This document shows, one piece after another, positions 1 through 9,424 of a stretch of DNA of 64,000 nucleotides (position 1 is the stretch's first letter; every line of letters starts with the position of its first letter). The position numbers and the translations under genes are program-made. The notes under the pieces are model-generated. The model did not search any database, had not been told where the DNA came from, and saw only the letters and a list, made by a program, of their open reading frames with translations. This DNA comes from Luteolibacter ambystomatis (GTDB lineage Bacteria > Verrucomicrobiota > Verrucomicrobiia > Verrucomicrobiales > Akkermansiaceae), in contig NZ_CP073100.1 of NCBI RefSeq assembly GCF_018137965.1, positions 4,971,754 through 5,035,753 on the forward strand, given 5' to 3'.

Positions 1-44
1 GGGTGGCATTCATCCCACGGCTTCCCGGGTTTCCCTGTCCCGTC

Positions 45-911
45 ATGACCGATCCCCGATTCACCGGCGGCGTGTCCCTGGGCACGGGCATCGGCCTGCG
101 GGTGCCGCACTACCGGCACATCCTCTCGGAAAAACCCGCCGTCGGCTGGTTCGAGATCATTTCCGAAAACTATATGGTGGATGGCGGCCGGCCGCTCGAA
201 GTGCTGGACCGCATCCTTGAGCAATACCGGGTGGTCCAGCATGGCGTGGGCATGTATCCCGGCAATGCGGGTGGACTCGACTTCGATCACCTGCGCCGCC
301 TCAAGCGGCTGATCCGGCGGACCAACACGCCATGGATCTCCGACCACCTCTGCTGGGGCAGCGTGGACGGCAGCATGAGCCATGATCTCCTGCCGATTCC
401 CTTCACCTTCGAATCCGCGCGCAAGACCGCGGAGAACCTGCGCATCGCGCAGGACTTTCTGGAGATCCCGCTGGCGGTGGAAAATGTCAGCAGCTACGCC
501 GAATTCCATGATGATGAAATGACCGAGTGGGAATTCCTCGCCGAAGTGGTGGAAGCCGCCGACGTCGGAATCCTGCTCGACGTGAACAACATCTACGTCT
601 CGTCGTTCAACCATGGCTTCGATCCCATGGATTACGTAAACTTCGTCCAGCCCGAGCGGGTGGCACAGATCCACATCGCCGGGCATTCGAAGTATGAGCG
701 CTTCATCGTGGATACGCACGACCACGCGGTGATCGATCCGGTGTGGCATCTGTATGCCCGCGCGATTGAACGCTGTGGTCCGGTGGCGACTCTTTTGGAA
801 TGGGATGCCCGGATTCCTTCTTTCGAAGAAGTGTGGACAGAGGCGAAGAAATCCGAGCAGTGGCGCGGCAGCGTCGGCAACCCGGAGGCCGGAGATCATG
901 TCGCGGCTTGA
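45..911 (+). CDS. DUF692/MNIO family iron oxidase (BufB/MbnB-like)
   Basis: This is a 288-residue member of the multinuclear non-heme iron oxidase (DUF692) family, whose characterised members modify cysteines in peptide natural products (methanobactin, bufferins). The TIM-barrel metal-ligand segments are visible: SDHLCWG, ENVSSYA, LLDVNNIYVSS, QIHIAGH, DTHDHAVIDP and LLEWDARIPS. The ATG at 45 starts the conserved MTDPRF region. The frame is also open upstream to a GTG at position 3, but that extension does not look like the family. The stop overlaps the next gene, a DUF2063 partner, by 14 bases, which is the usual bufB-bufC order. The precursor peptide gene (DUF2282/BufA-like) would be expected just left of the window and cannot be seen. 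The family call is firm. The RiPP role is inferred from the pairing. Confidence 0.9.
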   Translation: MTDPRFTGGVSLGTGIGLRVPHYRHILSEKPAVGWFEIISENYMVDGGRPLEVLDRILEQYRVVQHGVGMYPGNAGGLDFDHLRRLKRLIRRTNTPWISDHLCWGSVDGSMSHDLLPIPFTFESARKTAENLRIAQDFLEIPLAVENVSSYAEFHDDEMTEWEFLAEVVEAADVGILLDVNNIYVSSFNHGFDPMDYVNFVQPERVAQIHIAGHSKYERFIVDTHDHAVIDPVWHLYARAIERCGPVATLLEWDARIPSFEEVWTEAKKSEQWRGSVGNPEAGDHVAA

Positions 912-1797
912 GCAACTCCAGCGCGAGTTTTTCGCCGCACTTCAATTCCCACTGCGCGGACCAAGCAGGGAGCTGACGGATCTGCCGCCGACGGAGGAAC
1001 CGCATGCCGGGAAGTTCCTCGCCATCGCGGAGGACATCATCAAGCCGGGGCCGCAGCTTTCATCTGCGGAGCGTCTGGAGCTCTACCACCGCCAGTATTG
1101 GTATCGCCTGCTGGATTCCGTGGGCGAGGACTTCCCGGTGCTGGAGAAGATGCTGGGACAGGAACGGTTCTGGACCTTGATCGAGGACTACCTGCTTTCG
1201 CGGCCATCGCGGAGTTTCACGCTTCGTCATCTTGGTGAGGGATTGCCGGAATTCGCAGCCACCTGGGAACGGGCATCCGAGCAGGAGCGGCCGTGGTTGT
1301 ATGGCATCGCCCGCTTGGAATATGCGCGCATGGAGGTGTTCGAACGCGCCGAGTACCGGCCGATCCTGCCGGAGGAGCTGGCGGCCCTGGAACTCACACT
1401 CCAGCCTCATGTCGTGCGCCTGACACTGCCGGTGCCCGCGGATCTCTGTGAGGAATGGGAAACATTCACCCCACTGCCCCTGCAGTCGGTGGAGTTGGCC
1501 GTATGGCGTCTACCCCTGTCCAACACCGCACAAGCGCGCCTGCACGAGACTGAGGCAGTCTTGTTAGACCGCCTTGCGGCCGGGGGCACGCTGGAGGAGA
1601 TCTTCGCGGCTCCGGTCGATCCGGCACCCACACCGGAACAGGTTTCCGGGTGGTTCGGCGCTTGGCATGAACGCGGTTGGATCGCGGTCAAGCCCTCGGC
1701 CGAAGAGGCCATTCCATTTGTCCGCGATCTGGACGAAGGTGCGGAAATCGGCGAGGGCGTGGACAAGATGGGCTCGCAGAGCCGGGCGATGGAGTGA
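898..1797 (+). CDS. DUF2063 protein (BufC-like RiPP partner)
   Basis: This 299-residue protein starts with the DUF2063 putative DNA-binding/recognition domain, which includes the stretch LYHRQYWYRLLDSVGEDFPV at about residues 64-83. A less conserved C-terminal half of mixed helices follows. In bufferin-type clusters this protein partners the DUF692 oxidase and probably presents the precursor peptide. The start at 898 is chosen because it overlaps the DUF692 stop in a translational-coupling arrangement. The frame also runs open upstream to 754, but that part is only the shadow of the previous gene. The opposite-strand methyltransferase gene ends 3 bases downstream, so the small operon ends here and lacks an adjacent DoxX (BufD) gene. 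Confidence 0.85.
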   Translation: MSRLEQLQREFFAALQFPLRGPSRELTDLPPTEEPHAGKFLAIAEDIIKPGPQLSSAERLELYHRQYWYRLLDSVGEDFPVLEKMLGQERFWTLIEDYLLSRPSRSFTLRHLGEGLPEFAATWERASEQERPWLYGIARLEYARMEVFERAEYRPILPEELAALELTLQPHVVRLTLPVPADLCEEWETFTPLPLQSVELAVWRLPLSNTAQARLHETEAVLLDRLAAGGTLEEIFAAPVDPAPTPEQVSGWFGAWHERGWIAVKPSAEEAIPFVRDLDEGAEIGEGVDKMGSQSRAME

Positions 1798-1800
1798 GGT

Positions 1801-3282
1801 TCAGCCTTGGTTCACGAACAATCCGCGCGATGCCAGATGGGCCAGCCATGCCCGCACATCGAGCGTGGGATTGTCCACATGCCCGAGAGCGACGAGTTCA
1901 TCGACCGTGCGCGTGCCGTCCATGGCGTTGAGCAGCGTCCGGCGTGAGTCCGGAACCATGCAGGGGGATTGGTAGATGTCCACCAAAGGGTACTTCCTGC
2001 GGACGGAGAGTTGGCGCAGATGGTCGAACTTGGGCAGGCGCGGAATGGCGGAGTCGAAGCGGGCCGGTTCGATCCGCAGTTCGATGAGACCCTTCCGGGC
2101 CGCGTCCATCACCAGCCGTGCCATTGCGGGCAGACTGAGGGTCGGGTCGAATTGTGCCTGCGGAATGGAGGAAACGCGTTCGAGGACTTCTTGCATCGGC
2201 ACGGTTTCCGGAGATGTGTCGGCCAGCGCGGAAAAGAAGGCCACTGCCAGCGGGTGCTCGAAGCGTCCGTGTTCCTTGCCGGTGTGATCCACCAACCGCG
2301 CGCCTTCCGGGATGCGCTCGAATGTGTGCAGGGCGCGCACCGCGAAGTGGAGGGCGGTGGCGGTGGTGAGCCGGGGATCGACCGGGGCATCGGCACGACA
2401 CAGCAGGGAACTGCGGAACGTCCGGTTCGTGAGGGTATCGATGGTCTGCTGGAACATCAGCGGATCGCCTGCGAGCGGAGCCAGGCTTTCAGCCGCGCCT
2501 TCCGGCAGGGAGAGTGGGAAATTCGCGTGAAGCTGGGATTCCCCCAGATAGCGCAGGCCCGATGCGTGGGTGTGGCCGACGAATTCAAGGAAGGTGACCG
2601 GCTGGTTGATCGGGGCGAAATCATCGAAGGAGAGGATGTCCGCACTCTTTGCGAACATGTCGTGAAGCACACTGTTGAGATAGGCGGCCTGTGGCGTGTC
2701 CGGGGCCGGCACCGTCGCCAGCCAGGCGAGGATGGCGGCGGGATCGTGACCGATTTTTTCCGCGGCGGGACGCGTCTTCAGCAGGTTGACCAGATCCACC
2801 AGGGCCTGGCGATGCAACCAGCCGGGCTGGGTGTTGTAGCTGATGGTCGCGATGCCGGACCCGGAGAGATGGCGGGCGCAGAAACCGACCAGCGCCTGAC
2901 GCACGTCCGGTGGCACCCAGCAATAGACACCGTGTGCCATGATGAAATCATAGGCGGTGTCACCGGGATCGAAGTTCCGCAGGTCGGTTTCGATGAACTC
3001 GACATTGGCAATGCCTGCCAATTCCGCGGTTTGGCGGGCCTCGCGGATCGCTTCACCGGAGAAATCGATGCCGGTGAAGCGGCTGTCCGGCCAGCGCTTC
3101 GCCAGCGCGAGCAGGTGGTGGCCGTTCGAACAGCCGATATCCAGGATGTGCGCACAAGAAGGCGGAGGCACGGTCAGGCCGGCGAGCTTGGCTGCGACGG
3201 CGGTGATCGCCGGATCACAGATCGGATGGCTCATCGCCGGATAGGCGTTGGCTTGGTAGAGGTCTTGAACCGGGTTGGGCAT
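1801..3282 (-). CDS. SAM-dependent methyltransferase with regulatory domain, PKMT-like
   Basis: This 493-residue protein has an N-terminal class I methyltransferase domain. Motif I is ILDIGCSNGHH at about residues 45-55, the acidic strand is FTGIDFSGEAI, and MAHGVYCWVPPDVR follows. A middle region matches the methyltransferase regulatory domain (MethyTransf_Reg). The C-terminus, with LNAMDGTRTVDELVALG and RAWLAHLASRGLF, resembles the winged-helix domain seen in rickettsial protein-lysine methyltransferases (PKMT). That architecture suggests methylation of a protein, perhaps a surface protein, but the substrate is not shown. It stands alone on the minus strand, divergent from the membrane protein at 3369. 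Confidence 0.8.
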   Translation of the reverse strand: MPNPVQDLYQANAYPAMSHPICDPAITAVAAKLAGLTVPPPSCAHILDIGCSNGHHLLALAKRWPDSRFTGIDFSGEAIREARQTAELAGIANVEFIETDLRNFDPGDTAYDFIMAHGVYCWVPPDVRQALVGFCARHLSGSGIATISYNTQPGWLHRQALVDLVNLLKTRPAAEKIGHDPAAILAWLATVPAPDTPQAAYLNSVLHDMFAKSADILSFDDFAPINQPVTFLEFVGHTHASGLRYLGESQLHANFPLSLPEGAAESLAPLAGDPLMFQQTIDTLTNRTFRSSLLCRADAPVDPRLTTATALHFAVRALHTFERIPEGARLVDHTGKEHGRFEHPLAVAFFSALADTSPETVPMQEVLERVSSIPQAQFDPTLSLPAMARLVMDAARKGLIELRIEPARFDSAIPRLPKFDHLRQLSVRRKYPLVDIYQSPCMVPDSRRTLLNAMDGTRTVDELVALGHVDNPTLDVRAWLAHLASRGLFVNQG

Positions 3283-3368
3283 CGGGATGGCGGTATGGGA
3301 GCCGGTGAAGGACCGGATGGCACGGAAAATGCGCCGTGCTTGAACGGTCCAACCGATCCTGCCAGTAA

Positions 3369-3950
3369 ATGTCCCCTGTGATCCGGAGATTCAATGCGTC
3401 GCTGACGTTCCGTTCGGTGTGCGCCTTCGTGCTCTCGCTGGCCGGTTACGGCATGGCGGCCGGATTGGTATGGCTGCTCCTGTGGATTTTCCGCGATCAC
3501 CTCGCCGAACAGCGCTGGTGGCTGCCGGTGGGGATCGTGGGATTCTGGAGCGTGCTCACCACCTCCGGCTGGCGCCGGTGGCGTGCCGGACAGGGGTTTT
3601 ATGGTCCGGCGGATTCGATGGCCTTTTTCGATTTCAACGAAGAGAGCGCGGGTGGGTGGCTGGTGCAGAACCAGACCGCTCGCATCACCGGTCCGGCCTG
3701 GCTGCTTAGCCAGATGTTTCTGACCGGTCCGCTGCAGGCGCTGAAAGGCGCGAGCCTGCTGCGGGCACGGCTGCCTGACGACGTGGCGACGGAGCTCCGG
3801 TTGAACGATCTGTTGGAAAGCATCCGCGGAAAAGGCTCGTGGCATCCGGTGGATACCTGGGCCGGTCGCGAGGAGGACATTTCCTCCCTCATCCGTCTGG
3901 GCAAGCTCGAGTTCAGCTCGCGGACAGGACGCTTGCGCGTCAAACCGTGA
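3369..3950 (+). CDS. hypothetical membrane protein
   Basis: This 193-residue protein has two closely spaced hydrophobic helices, at about residues 17-40 and 51-62, separated by a short basic loop. A soluble C-terminal part of about 125 residues follows. I recognise no catalytic motif or named family. It faces the spermidine synthase-like gene, with the two stop codons 18 bases apart. The start is the first ATG after the divergent promoter region shared with the methyltransferase gene. Coding potential is good and the frame is clean. Confidence 0.6.
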   Translation: MSPVIRRFNASLTFRSVCAFVLSLAGYGMAAGLVWLLLWIFRDHLAEQRWWLPVGIVGFWSVLTTSGWRRWRAGQGFYGPADSMAFFDFNEESAGGWLVQNQTARITGPAWLLSQMFLTGPLQALKGASLLRARLPDDVATELRLNDLLESIRGKGSWHPVDTWAGREEDISSLIRLGKLEFSSRTGRLRVKP

Positions 3951-3968
3951 GGGGATTGAGGATGGTGC

Positions 3969-4712
3969 TCACAGTTTCCTGACCTGCAGGATATCCCACA
4001 GCGCACGGTCGCGGCGTTGTGGGAAACACTCCTCCCATGGCCGGAGTGCGCGACCGGACAGGACATCGTCTCCGGCCACCAGCGTTTCATTGAGACTTTG
4101 CGGGGTGGTCACACTGCGGACCACGGGAAAGGACTCCAACAACACACGGCGCGAATGCGACTGCATCATGCGATGGCCGGCACCGGTGACCAGATTCGCG
4201 GCGAGCAGACCGCCGGGCACCACTGCATCGCGGAGCGTGTCGAGTTGCCTGCTGTTCCATGCATGGGGACGGAAGACATCGGTTTTGCCCGCGAGATAGA
4301 CATCATCGATGACCACATCGAAGCGGCGCTTGTTCTTGTGCAGCCACTTATAGGCGTCACCAAGGTGGATTTGGATGCGCGTGGCATCCAGTTCCATGTA
4401 TTCCCGCGCGAGATCCACAATGCCCGGATCGATGTCCACGGCGACCAGTTCCACCTCCGGCAGCAGATGGCGGAGGATGCGGAAAGTCGTGCCACCGGCG
4501 AGCCCGAGCATCAGCACCGAGCGCGGCGGACCGGCCGGGCGGAGCAACGCGGCGGCGGCGAGGTTGTCCCAGGCCAGTCCTGTTAGAAAACGGTCGCGCT
4601 GCCACCAGGCGTGAATCGCTCCGGCCACACGGAACTCCGCCTGATTGTCCGATTTCCAGACTTCCACGCGTTGGAACGCGGTATCGACAGTGGCGACTTT
4701 CGAGAGCGGCAT
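3969..4712 (-). CDS. spermidine synthase-like methyltransferase-fold protein
   Basis: This 247-residue protein has a Rossmann fold of the polyamine-synthase type. The glycine-rich loop is VLMLGLAGGTTFRILRH, the acidic strand is ELVAVDIDPGIVDLARE, and the catalytic-loop region is RFDVVIDDVYLAG. It lacks the N-terminal beta-barrel of true SpeE and is shorter than the usual 280-300 residues. It is therefore better called a spermidine synthase-like protein than a proven SpeE. No polyamine genes lie nearby. The GH89 gene lies upstream on the same strand, 73 bases away. Confidence 0.7.
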   Translation of the reverse strand: MPLSKVATVDTAFQRVEVWKSDNQAEFRVAGAIHAWWQRDRFLTGLAWDNLAAAALLRPAGPPRSVLMLGLAGGTTFRILRHLLPEVELVAVDIDPGIVDLAREYMELDATRIQIHLGDAYKWLHKNKRRFDVVIDDVYLAGKTDVFRPHAWNSRQLDTLRDAVVPGGLLAANLVTGAGHRMMQSHSRRVLLESFPVVRSVTTPQSLNETLVAGDDVLSGRALRPWEECFPQRRDRALWDILQVRKL

Positions 4713-4785
4713 GCAGGCGGGCGGTGACCCAACCTCTTACCGTGATCTTCCTGTGCCGGAGAAGAACAATGCGGAAAAAATCCGC

Positions 4786-7314
4786 TCAGTCCTCCCATAC
4801 GATGTCTCCGGCGCTGTCCGTGCCGCCCATCGCCTCCACACGCGCGACCAATACGAGTTTTCTGGCGGAGCGGGCCGAGTTGGGGATGGCCACCGTGAAG
4901 CGGTTGGCACGGTTCTCCAAACCGGTCCAACCCTCATGGTCATCCCCGGCGATGATCTTTCCATCCGCCTCCAGCGAGACGCCGGAGATCTGGAGGGCGT
5001 TCTGCCCGGACTTGTAGGCGAAGGTCACCTTGAGATCACCATCCTTGGCGGCCCCGGGAGGGACCGGGACGGACAGTCGTGCATGGGTGCCTCCGCGGAA
5101 GGTGCTTTTGTTCCAAGCCGGGGCGGAAAGTTCCACCCGTGGCAGTGGATCGATGGCGAGGATGGCCGCACCATATTTCTGCAGCAGCTTGCGGGAGATT
5201 TCCACGGTGTCGCCCTTCGGATGGGTGGCCATGGTGGTCTTGCCGGAGTTGATCCAGCTCACCTCGAACGCACCGCGCCGCTTGTTGTAGTCGGCCATGT
5301 CCAGTTGCCTGCCGGCGGCGAGTGCGGTTTCCGTGGCATCGAGAAACATTTTCCAACGGGGCAGATAGTACTCGCCGAGCAGGCCGTTCCACTCGCGGTT
5401 GGCGTAGTCGGCCAGGTCGGTCTGCGGATTCTCCACCCAGGTGGTGAGAAGCATCCGCGCGATCCGATCCATGTAGGCGCTTTCAGCGGAGGCATTGCCC
5501 CACTTGCGGGCGTCGGACACCCAGGCACCCATCAGCCAATCGGCACGGGTTCCGGTCAGTTCATCGAGATCGGTGATGAGGCCGAGCAGGATGTCCTTGT
5601 TCTGTTTGAAGGCCGGGAGATCCTTCGCTTCCGCTGCGGCGAGCAGCCGATCATAGATCGCGCGCGAATGGTTGGTGAGCGTCTGGCGGCTGACGTCGGC
5701 GAGATCGTAGCGGTAGGTGTCCTTGTTGCCGAGCTGCGGTGCTGCTTTCAGCAGGATGTTCCAGGCCTTGGCCAGATCACGGTTGTCGTAGGACACGCGC
5801 GAACCCGGCGACCAGGTGCGGCCTTTGAGATTGGCGTCCAGCCGCGGGCGTGCGGTGAGGATGGAGTTGATGGGGGATTCGGAGGGTTTGGTCGCATAGG
5901 CCGTAGCGAGGATGCCTTTCCAGGCTTCCTCGGCGGAAGTACTGCGGGTGCCGTAGCGAGCGTGGAGGTAGTTGTTCACCCACGCGGTGGCGTCCGTGGG
6001 CGCGCCGCGCCAGGACATCTCCGTCATGAGTTCATACATCATCGGGTTGGTGTGCGATCCTTCCGGCACCAGGGCGGTGCCGGTGAGGTTCTTCCGGGCC
6101 GGGTCGGCCAGGGTGCCGCCGAAGTCCGCGGCCAGTTTCGCCGGATTGCCTTCCAGCGCGAGATTGCCACCGAAGTTGAACAGGAAGCACCACGTCCAAG
6201 GTGTGCCATCGTAGCCATTGGCGTGTTTCCAGAAAGGTCGGTAGTCGCAGTTCAGGTCGAGTGCGAGCGATTGATCCTTCCTGCCGGCATCGAACATTTC
6301 CTTGTTCGAGGTCTGCCAGCACTGCTTCACCAGCGTGATCTTCGGATCGAAGGCGAGCATGGCATCCTGGACCTGCCTGTAGACCGTGCCGCGGTCCATG
6401 CCCTTGGAACTGCCGCCTTCATGGAACGGATCGGCGGCGAGGAAGGAGACATCGCCGTAGATCTTCCGTTGTTCCTCCATGAACGTCCGCGCGATCTTCG
6501 CGTAAAGCGGATCGCCGGGATCGAGCATGTCCGGACGGCGGTTGTCGCCGGCCCAGCCGCCCTGGGGGAGCACCCTCGCTTCCGCGTGCTTTTTCGTGAA
6601 GCCGGAGGGCAGCATGCCATAGTAGCCTTGGAGGATCGGCTGGATGCCGAGTTCCTTGCAGCGCGTGACGATGTGTTGGCCGAGCCGGGTGCGGGCGTCG
6701 ATGATCGTTTGGGGCGGAGGCAGCACGCCTTCCATGTTCTGCATGAACTGCCACGGCTGGTGCACGGGCGAGCACAGCCATTGGCGCACTTCCTCCCGGG
6801 TGTAGCCGAATTTCTCGAAAGTGTTCTGCCAGACCGCTTCCTGGCCTTCGGTGACGAGGATCAGGTTGATGCCGTGCAACGCCAGCCAATCGAGTTCGCG
6901 GTCCCATTGGGCCTCATCCCAGAATGGCATGGTGTAGCCGTGGGTGCAGTAGTTGTAGGCCATCCGGTGGATCACCGGAGAGACGACGCGGATCTTTTCC
7001 GGTACGGCCGGAAGTGCGGCGGGCAGCGTGAGGTTGTCGCCGTTCCACGAAACATGCGCGTGGCAGTATTCCTTGAGGTAGTGGTAGAAGGCCGAGGACT
7101 GGGCGACACCGGTGTTTCCGCGCAAAACGATCGCTCCGTCCTTCGACTCGATCTCGTAGGTGTCGCGCCCCTCCGTCGCCGGGATCGTTTCCACCTGGAT
7201 CTTCGCCGCTTGGGAAGGGGCGTAACGATGAATCAATCCGCGTACGGCGGACTCCGCCTCGGCGAAGGTTGGCAGGGACAAGGCAAGGAAACAGAGCAGC
7301 GGGCGCAGTGACAT
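4786..7314 (-). CDS. alpha-N-acetylglucosaminidase (GH89, NAGLU-like)
   Basis: This 842-residue secreted glycosidase of family GH89 removes terminal alpha-linked N-acetylglucosamine, as found in heparan sulfate and gastric mucin. A Sec signal (SLRPLLCFLALSLPTFAEA) precedes the NAGLU N-terminal domain. The (alpha/beta)8 core includes YNYCTHGYTMPFWDEAQW, YYGMLPSGF and a probable catalytic-glutamate segment, ADPFHEGGS. The helical C-terminal domain continues to about residue 680. The last part (about 750-842) is a beta-rich extension that looks like an added carbohydrate-binding or F5/8-type module. The start at 7314 gives the signal peptide; the frame is open further upstream but that part is not protein-like. 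With the GH29 fucosidase at 21818 it suggests feeding on animal or algal glycans. Confidence 0.92.
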   Translation of the reverse strand: MSLRPLLCFLALSLPTFAEAESAVRGLIHRYAPSQAAKIQVETIPATEGRDTYEIESKDGAIVLRGNTGVAQSSAFYHYLKEYCHAHVSWNGDNLTLPAALPAVPEKIRVVSPVIHRMAYNYCTHGYTMPFWDEAQWDRELDWLALHGINLILVTEGQEAVWQNTFEKFGYTREEVRQWLCSPVHQPWQFMQNMEGVLPPPQTIIDARTRLGQHIVTRCKELGIQPILQGYYGMLPSGFTKKHAEARVLPQGGWAGDNRRPDMLDPGDPLYAKIARTFMEEQRKIYGDVSFLAADPFHEGGSSKGMDRGTVYRQVQDAMLAFDPKITLVKQCWQTSNKEMFDAGRKDQSLALDLNCDYRPFWKHANGYDGTPWTWCFLFNFGGNLALEGNPAKLAADFGGTLADPARKNLTGTALVPEGSHTNPMMYELMTEMSWRGAPTDATAWVNNYLHARYGTRSTSAEEAWKGILATAYATKPSESPINSILTARPRLDANLKGRTWSPGSRVSYDNRDLAKAWNILLKAAPQLGNKDTYRYDLADVSRQTLTNHSRAIYDRLLAAAEAKDLPAFKQNKDILLGLITDLDELTGTRADWLMGAWVSDARKWGNASAESAYMDRIARMLLTTWVENPQTDLADYANREWNGLLGEYYLPRWKMFLDATETALAAGRQLDMADYNKRRGAFEVSWINSGKTTMATHPKGDTVEISRKLLQKYGAAILAIDPLPRVELSAPAWNKSTFRGGTHARLSVPVPPGAAKDGDLKVTFAYKSGQNALQISGVSLEADGKIIAGDDHEGWTGLENRANRFTVAIPNSARSARKLVLVARVEAMGGTDSAGDIVWED

Positions 7315-7372
7315 CGGATCGGAAAGGAAAAGCGGACTCCTTATATTCCATCCGAACCCCGGTGCTGACACG

Positions 7373-7402
7373 AAAAACCCGCCCCGGGAATGCCAGGGCG
7401 GG
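7373..7402 (-). terminator. intrinsic terminator of the beta-repeat protein gene
   Basis: On the minus strand a 7-bp GC stem (CCCGCCC/GGGCGGG with an 11-nt loop) is followed directly by TTTTT. It lies 37 bases past the stop at 7439 and upstream of the GH89 start, so it separates the two minus-strand genes. Confidence 0.8.
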
Positions 7403-7438
7403 CTCTCTTGCATTGCTACCCGGGAAATTTTTCTCCGA

Positions 7439-9424
7439 TCACTCCGTGACCTTGGCGCGGATGAAGATCTTCGCGTTCCCGGCTGGATCGGAACCTGGCA
7501 CGTAGAACGAACGGTAGCTCCAGCCACCGGTGAGGGCGGGCAGGTTGTCGTGGAGCGTTCCGATATTGGTTCCTGTCACCTGATCGACATTGAACGGGAA
7601 AGACGCGAGGTCGGTTCCCGCCTGGATGTGATAGGTGATGCCATCCACCGTGGATGAAACCAGTTCACCGAGATTTCCTGCCGATGGGAATATGGCGGAG
7701 GAGCGTACCGGGGTGGTGAGTACGAGCACCCGCTCCGATCCGACGGTGGCGATCCGGACCAAAGACTTGCCATCTCCGGCTCCCGAGAGGGGATTTCTAT
7801 CGAAGGCGAATTCCATCAGGTTGTTCATGCCGTCGCCGTCGGCATCCTGATCCTTGGCGCTGTTGCCGGAGGTCAGGCCTTTCGAGGTGGCCCAGCCGTC
7901 GTAGCCGCTGGCGGCACCGGAGGTCACGGTGAGGGTGCCGCTGCCGGAGAAATGGGCGTCATCCACGTGCGCGGCACCGGAGGTGCTGGAGCCCCATGTG
8001 CCGGCAACCTGGAGAATCCCGTCGATATAGAGTTCCGTGATCGTATCGCTGCCGGAGTAGTTCAGGTTGAGGACGGCTCCGCTGGCGGCGAGAAATACCT
8101 TCGAAGCATCCGCCAGGTAGGCGCTGGTTAGGGAAAGAGAGCCTTGGTTTACCGTCGTGTTGCCGGTGTAGGTGTTGGCTCCCGCCAGTGTTTGTTTCGC
8201 GGTGCCGGTTTTGATGATGGAGATCGGACCGGAAATGATCCCGGAGCCGGACACATCGGCCGGGGTGTTCAAGGTCAGTGCCACCGCCTGGCTGGCCGCA
8301 ACGTTCACTTTCCCCGTGCCGGTGTCTTTCAAACCGGCGATGGACTGATTGTAGCTCTGGGTGCCCGCCATGTTGTTCAGCCGCAGGGTGCTTGAGACTC
8401 CCGTACTGGCGGCGATGATCCCGGTGGGGCTGAGGGTGTTGGCCGCGCCGACGTAGATGATGGCCGAGTTGTGGTCGATGGTGAGGACGCCCCACGTGTT
8501 CGAGGTGTTGCTGAACTGCCACTTGGTGCTGTCCAGGATCTGGAGCGTGCCGGTGCCCAGATTGATGGAGCCGGTGATGTTGCCGTAGGTATTCGAGTTT
8601 CGGAGAACCAATGCATTGGTATTGGTTCCAGGCAGACAGGTGATGTTGCCCGCCACGGTGGAGGCCGTGGCTGCGGAGGTGCCGCCATTGAGAATCGCGG
8701 GGAATCCGGTGGTGGCGGCGGTGGTGTTGTCCAGGGTGATGCTGCCGCTCCAGGTCGCGCCGCTGCCGAGGGACACCAGCGCGCGGCCGCTGCCGGAGTT
8801 GACGGGTTTCAGGGTCAGCGCGTTGGTGATGTTCAATCCAGCCGCCACCGCGACCGCGGAGCTGAACTGGTTGCTGCCGTTCACTTTGACGGCACTCGTG
8901 CCGAAGGCCTGCGCGTTGGTGACGTTGACCACCGACGCTCCATTGGCGGCGGAGGCGATGGTCGTGGTGCCGCTATAGGTGTTCGCTGCAGCGAGCGTGA
9001 CGGTGCCATTGCCACCGGCGGAGGTGAGGTTGAGTCCTTGGGTGCCCGCGATGGGAGCGGAGATGATGGCGGGTTTCGCCGTGCCGAGTGCGTTGAGGGT
9101 GATCGTCGGCGTGCCGGTGCTGGTCTGGAAAGTCAGTGTGTTGGTTCCCGAGAGGGTCCAGGAGGCCGCAGTGGCGGTGGCGGCGTCACCGAAGGTCAGA
9201 TTGCCCAGTGTGCGGGCCGTATCGAGATTGATGATCCGGTCCGCGGTGATGTCCGTGGTGAAGGTGGCGGTGGCGTCCGCGCCATCCGCCATGATGCCGC
9301 CGGTCCATTTGGTGGTGTCGCTCCAGTCACCGGCGGTGTCGGAGCTCCAGGTGCCGGATGCGGCGCGGGAGGAAACCGACCCGAGCAGGATGAGAAGAGG
9401 GAGTGCAAGGAAATGGGGTTTCAT
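7439..9424 (-). CDS. autotransporter-associated beta-strand repeat (PATR) surface protein
   Basis: This 661-residue secreted protein starts with a Sec signal (KPHFLALPLLILLGSVSSRA). The mature region is rich in Gly, Thr, Ser, Ala and Asn, with passenger-associated repeat units such as LAGANTYTGNTTVNQGSLSL and LAAANTYSGTTTI. These units predict a long parallel beta-helix. Near residue 555 there is a segment with DQDADGDGMNNLMEFAFDR, a calcium-type aspartate loop common before the C-terminal domain of verrucomicrobial surface proteins. I see neither a beta-barrel autotransporter domain nor a PEP-CTERM anchor, so how it is exported past the outer membrane is unclear. The start at 9424 gives the signal peptide. 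The regulator at 9562 is divergent from it. Confidence 0.85.
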   Translation of the reverse strand: MKPHFLALPLLILLGSVSSRAASGTWSSDTAGDWSDTTKWTGGIMADGADATATFTTDITADRIINLDTARTLGNLTFGDAATATAASWTLSGTNTLTFQTSTGTPTITLNALGTAKPAIISAPIAGTQGLNLTSAGGNGTVTLAAANTYSGTTTIASAANGASVVNVTNAQAFGTSAVKVNGSNQFSSAVAVAAGLNITNALTLKPVNSGSGRALVSLGSGATWSGSITLDNTTAATTGFPAILNGGTSAATASTVAGNITCLPGTNTNALVLRNSNTYGNITGSINLGTGTLQILDSTKWQFSNTSNTWGVLTIDHNSAIIYVGAANTLSPTGIIAASTGVSSTLRLNNMAGTQSYNQSIAGLKDTGTGKVNVAASQAVALTLNTPADVSGSGIISGPISIIKTGTAKQTLAGANTYTGNTTVNQGSLSLTSAYLADASKVFLAASGAVLNLNYSGSDTITELYIDGILQVAGTWGSSTSGAAHVDDAHFSGSGTLTVTSGAASGYDGWATSKGLTSGNSAKDQDADGDGMNNLMEFAFDRNPLSGAGDGKSLVRIATVGSERVLVLTTPVRSSAIFPSAGNLGELVSSTVDGITYHIQAGTDLASFPFNVDQVTGTNIGTLHDNLPALTGGWSYRSFYVPGSDPAGNAKIFIRAKVTE

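Noticed and set aside
754-897. Upstream start for the DUF2063 gene
   Set aside because: These codons lie inside the DUF692 gene in another frame; the ATG at 898 begins the conserved domain.
4766-4785. Small GCGGA-AAAAA-TCCGC hairpin near the GH89 stop
   Set aside because: The stem is short and no T-run follows on the minus strand.
4645-7311. Long plus-strand open frame (888 codons) over the GH89 gene
   Set aside because: It is the antisense shadow of the glycosidase, with no recognisable protein motifs; high GC makes such frames common.
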